The notes under the pieces: generated by a model | The model's input: only the letters and a program-made list of their open reading frames with translations | The model's database searches: none | Told to the model about the DNA's origin: nothing | NCBI GenBank assembly: GCA_018398815.1 | Contig: CM031616.1 | Span: 34,027,147 to 34,047,146, forward strand | DNA: 20,000 bases | Reading direction: 5' to 3' | Source: Conus ventricosus | Taxonomy: Eukaryota; Mollusca; Gastropoda; Neogastropoda; Conidae | Shown: one piece after another, positions 16,591 through 20,000 of the stretch | How positions within the stretch are numbered: position 1 is the stretch's first letter | Layout of the letters: each line of letters begins with the position of its first letter | Position numbers and translations under genes: made by a program

Positions 16591-17960
16591 ATATTTAGAG
16601 TTGATTTTATAGTGCACAGCCTTAAAGCAGTATGTTTGGAATCAGTTTCAAGTATTCTGCATTAAAGTAATATGTACAGAGCCCATTTCACAGTCTTCCA
16701 TATTGAAGCAAACCATTTGGAGCCAGTTTCAAAGGTTATGCATTAAAATGATATGTACAGAGCCAGTTTCACAATCTTTTGCATCAAAGCAATCTTTCTA
16801 GAGTCAGTTTCACAGTGATCTGTATTGAAGTAATATATTTAGAGCCAGTTTCATATTGATCTGCATTGAAGTAATATATTTAGAGCCAGTTTCACAGAGT
16901 TCGGACTTAACGCACCATATCTAAATCCGTTACACAGTGATTTCTACATTGAAGCAATACATATGTAGCCTTTTCATGAAAGCAGCATACCTGGAACCGA
17001 TTCCTTGGTGGTCTTCTTTAAAGCACCATATCTGGAGAGTCCATTTCTTGGTTTTCCTCACTAACGGCAATGTATGGATAACCAATAGTTTGGTATCATT
17101 CGTTAAAGCAATGCCTTTGTAACCAGTTGTTTCTGGTGTTCTTTCATAACAGTAAAACATTTAGAGTCAATCATTTCAGTGTTCTTCATTAAAGCAACGC
17201 AACGCGTTTCGACCTGCTTTCTTTTTTCTTTTTCTTTTTTCTTGAACCCGTTCGTCAGTGGGTATTTTATGTAAGCAGTGTATCTAAAGCTAAGGACTTG
17301 TTGTTTTTCATAAAAGCCATTCATCTGGAGTTAGTAACACAGTGGTTGTCACGCGGCAGTCTACATCTGGAGTGACTTTCATAGCGGTCTTCAGGAAAGC
17401 AACAGATCTGGGCCAAATGTCTCGGCGTTCTTCATTGACGCAATATAACTGGAGTCTGTTTCTCAGTGTGGGTTTTTTTGTTGGTAGACTAATGTAGCCA
17501 GTTTTGTTTAGTGTCCTTCATTTACGCGTTGTACTCGAAACCAATTTCTTCGTGTTCTACATTACCGCAATGGATTTGGAGCTAGTTTCTAACATTCTTT
17601 GTCAAATTAATGTTACTGCAGCCAGGAGTTTTTTTCTCAGTATTAGAGCAATGTACACTGAGCCAGTTTATCAGCTTCGCTTAGGAAGAGCCTTGCATCT
17701 TGAGCGAATTTCTCGATGTTGTTAGTCATACCTATATATCTGAAGAGGATGTCGCTGTGCGTTTGTAAAACGATGTGAACGGAGCCACCTTCTATGGTCC
17801 TTATTCAATGTATTTGGAACCACATTCGCGATCTTTTTCAATAATTTAGGAGCCCATATTTCAGTGTTCCTCTTTACAGCAATGCGTCTGTAACCGATCA
17901 TTCAGCATTCTTCATTCAAATGAATTGTGTGCAGCCAGCTTCACAGTGTTAGGCTTCATG

Positions 17961-18703
17961 GAAATAAATCGGGTTTTTGCGTATCCGCTGATTTTTTTCT
18001 TCTTTCAGTGGGATCTGCTATGGCTGCAAATGTTAATTTACTGTTGGGATTGTATCACACGACCTGTTTGCCACGTAGTCGTCTCCAGAATTAATACCTT
18101 TCCTATTCAGACACAAAAACGTGGTAGCAGACCTGAATATTTATGTACGAAACGTGGGGCAATCGAGTGCTGGCTGAACGGCTGAACATGACAGATTTCT
18201 ATCGCAAGACAGAAACGATAGTTGTGCACTTAGAATGTGGCTTGTACACGTGAGCCAGCATTTCTACTTCCGCAGAATATCCAGGCTCGTATTTGAAGGA
18301 TAGATGAATGCAGAAGAAATACCGATATAACTGAACATCGAGCCTAATGGCGAACCACGTCTGAAGGATCCAAGCGCATTGTTCCTTTCTGTTTTTGTCT
18401 CTCTTGGTAATTTCTTCGACATCCCTAATTTCTCTTGCTGTTGGTAAAACAGACAAATGATCGTTCATGTCTAGGCGTGTCTGGAAAATATTCTGTTATA
18501 CTCATCATTTGCTGTAAGCTGAAAACCACAAGGTATATACTTAAATAAATCAGAAGCGTTTTGGTAGACAGAATGACCTTTTATTTTCCTTTGTGACTTT
18601 AGACATACATGTCTATATTTATATCTACAGACATACAGAGACAGGGACAGAGACATAAACAGAGAGGCAAGCAGACACTATGATAGACAGACACAGACAT
18701 TCT
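17961..18703. other. Unique-looking region, no recognised gene
   Basis: About 740 bases of ordinary composition after the 41-bp array. A plus-strand frame (17925-18185) and a minus-strand frame (18199-18468, 89 codons) are open, but neither has a recognisable motif and both are short. The minus-strand frame is not obviously a repeat translation, so it is the least artefactual short frame in the window. I would still not call it a gene. Confidence 0.35.
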
Positions 18704-18704
18704 A

Positions 18705-18768
<64 letters not shown>
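18704..18768. repeat. (GA)n microsatellite
   Basis: GA run of about 60 bases, directly before family A copy 3. It is the same arrangement as 14470-14510. Confidence 0.97.
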
Positions 18769-19211
18769 CCAAGAGACAGACACACAGGAAGACAGACAGA
18801 CAGACAGATCATTGTTTCAAACTTATCAGTCTTTGGTGTCTATTAGGTACAGAACATGCAAGTGTCCTTTTTCTCATAAAGACGCAGATAGACAGACAGA
18901 TCATTGTTTCAAACTTATCAGTCTTTGGTGTCTATTACGCACAGAACATGCAAGTGTCCTTTTTCTCATAAAGCAAGTTCCAATTATTCTATAGTGTTTC
19001 ATTTTCTTCCTGACTTATTCCTGACTTGGCAGCCGCACAAGTGGATCTTGGCGCATGATACAGTATACTCAGAATGGCGCCCTCTTCAAGATGGCGTGTT
19101 ACTCAAGACAATACAAAATGTCGAAAGCGGTGTAAGAATCCAAAGTTGAACTGGATTTTGAACAGCTGTCTACTTCTTCAACACCTAAATGGCTTGCTGA
19201 AGGATCGATGG
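18769..19211 (+). repeat. Dispersed repeat family A, copy 3, left half with internal duplication
   Basis: Begins CCAAGAGACAGACACACAGG and ends CTGAAGGATCGATGG before a GT tract. The blocks at 7080-7294 and 14511-14740 occur in the same order. It contains a 92-base tandem duplication: the ATCATTGTTTCAAACTTATC block at 18808 is repeated at 18900, with only a few differences. Together with 19630-20000 it forms a family A copy over 1.2 kb long. Confidence 0.82.
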
Positions 19212-19575
<364 letters not shown>

Positions 19576-19583
19576 TGTGTGTG

Positions 19584-19630
19584 CGTGCGCGCGCGCGCGC
19601 GCGCGTGTTTGTATGTGTTGTACGCGCGCG
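19584..19630. repeat. (GC)n tract and GC-rich tail
   Basis: An alternating GC run (about 19586-19605), then GTGTTTGTATGTGTTGTACG and GCGCGCGC again at 19623-19630. Z-DNA potential is high. Confidence 0.9.
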
Positions 19631-20000
19631 CAGGCGTGCGCATTTTCGCATGCGCATATTTGAGCTTTTTCCGTATATCTGTGTGCATACCTGCATGTAT
19701 TGTGTCTATGTGTTTGCGTTTGTCATTCGGTAAGAGTTATGTATATACCTGCATGTCCTTTTCCTTGTTTTCTGTTGTTTTGATCATCATCATTGTCATG
19801 ATTCATTTCATCATTATCCTTATCATTGTCATAAAGTACGACTATCATTCTCTATGTGTGTGCAATGATGCCTCTCCTATTCTAAAGCTCCTTCCAGCTC
19901 ATGAGTTATTGATACCCACCGGGCCCGTGGACATTCCCTTTTGCACGTGACCACAGACACAGAATGATGATGACTTCAAGGTTTTCCGTTGGCCCCAGAA
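19630..20000 (+). repeat. Dispersed repeat family A, copy 3, right half (continues past the window)
   Basis: Aligns with 8118-8460, with the same order of ATCATCATCATTGTC, CTATGTGTGTGCAATGAT, CAGCTCATGAGTTATTGATA, CCGTGGACATTCCC and GACTTCAAGGTTTTCCGTTG. The repeat is cut by the window end, so its right boundary is not visible. Confidence 0.82.

Larger units (their letters stand above)
16174..17960 (+). repeat. Degenerate 41-bp tandem (minisatellite-like) array
   Basis: Unit form: GAGCCAGTTTCACAGTG, then TTCTGCATTGAAGCAATAT, then ATTTA. Unit starts are clear at 16211, 16252, 16598, 16638, 16679, 16720, 16760, 16801, 16842 and 16883, giving steps of 40-41. Central units are similar to one another, while those after about 16960 diverge and include shortened ones (about 29 bases near 16964-16993). 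Roughly 35 units remain if the inserted element at 16291-16590 is left out. Because 41 is not a multiple of three, the array cannot encode an ordinary tandem peptide repeat in one frame. The short frames found here are accidental. Confidence 0.88.

Noticed and set aside
16930..17160. Short frames in the 41-bp array as a tandem-repeat protein
   Set aside because: The 41-base unit shifts the frame every copy, and the array contains many stops and length changes.
16174..17960. Regular repeats considered as a CRISPR array
   Set aside because: Units follow each other without unique spacers and vary in sequence. The rest of the window is clearly animal DNA with LINEs.
18199..18468. An 89-codon minus-strand frame of ordinary amino acid composition
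   Set aside because: Length is within what chance allows in 740 bases. No motif, splice signal or promoter could be defended.

Overview
The window looks like accessory, non-genic DNA from an invertebrate animal genome. I found no intact protein-coding gene, rRNA or tRNA, and no bacterial gene organisation. About half of the window is simple-sequence DNA: (GT)n, (GA)n/(CT)n, (AT)n, (TGTC)n, poly-C/poly-G and long purine-only tracts. The rest is mostly decayed transposon sequence, dispersed repeats and a degenerate satellite. Genomes this rich in dinucleotide repeats are known among penaeid shrimps and some molluscs, including cephalopods. The retrotransposon fragments have the look of marine-invertebrate elements, but I cannot name the species or even the phylum with confidence.

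Layout. 1-6350: low-complexity sequence with many homopolymer runs and purine or pyrimidine blocks, parts of which look like badly called sequence. It contains an inverted-repeat element at 2205-2672. 6321-6410: a near-exact 50-bp duplication, just where sequence quality seems to improve. 6411-10580: dispersed repeats interleaved with microsatellites, including a family A copy (6952-7294 plus 8118-8500), a piece of the inverted-repeat element (7556-7665), the 3' end of one LINE (8661-8962) and family B (9360-9560). 10695-12369: a 5'-truncated, frameshifted non-LTR retrotransposon with clear reverse transcriptase motifs, and the only stretch of over 1.5 kb free of microsatellites. 12420-15380: G-rich DNA, further family A and B copies and the longest microsatellites. 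16174-17960: a degenerate tandem array with a 41-bp period, split by a 300-bp element with 58-bp terminal inverted repeats. 18704-20000: a second long copy of family A, running off the end of the window.

No genes here act together as a pathway. The most interesting content is structural. A short core sequence is shared by six dispersed-repeat loci that lie beside microsatellites. An inverted-repeat element family is represented at three loci. The 41-bp satellite has no coding periodicity. I found no sign of a new protein system such as a defence or biosynthetic cluster.
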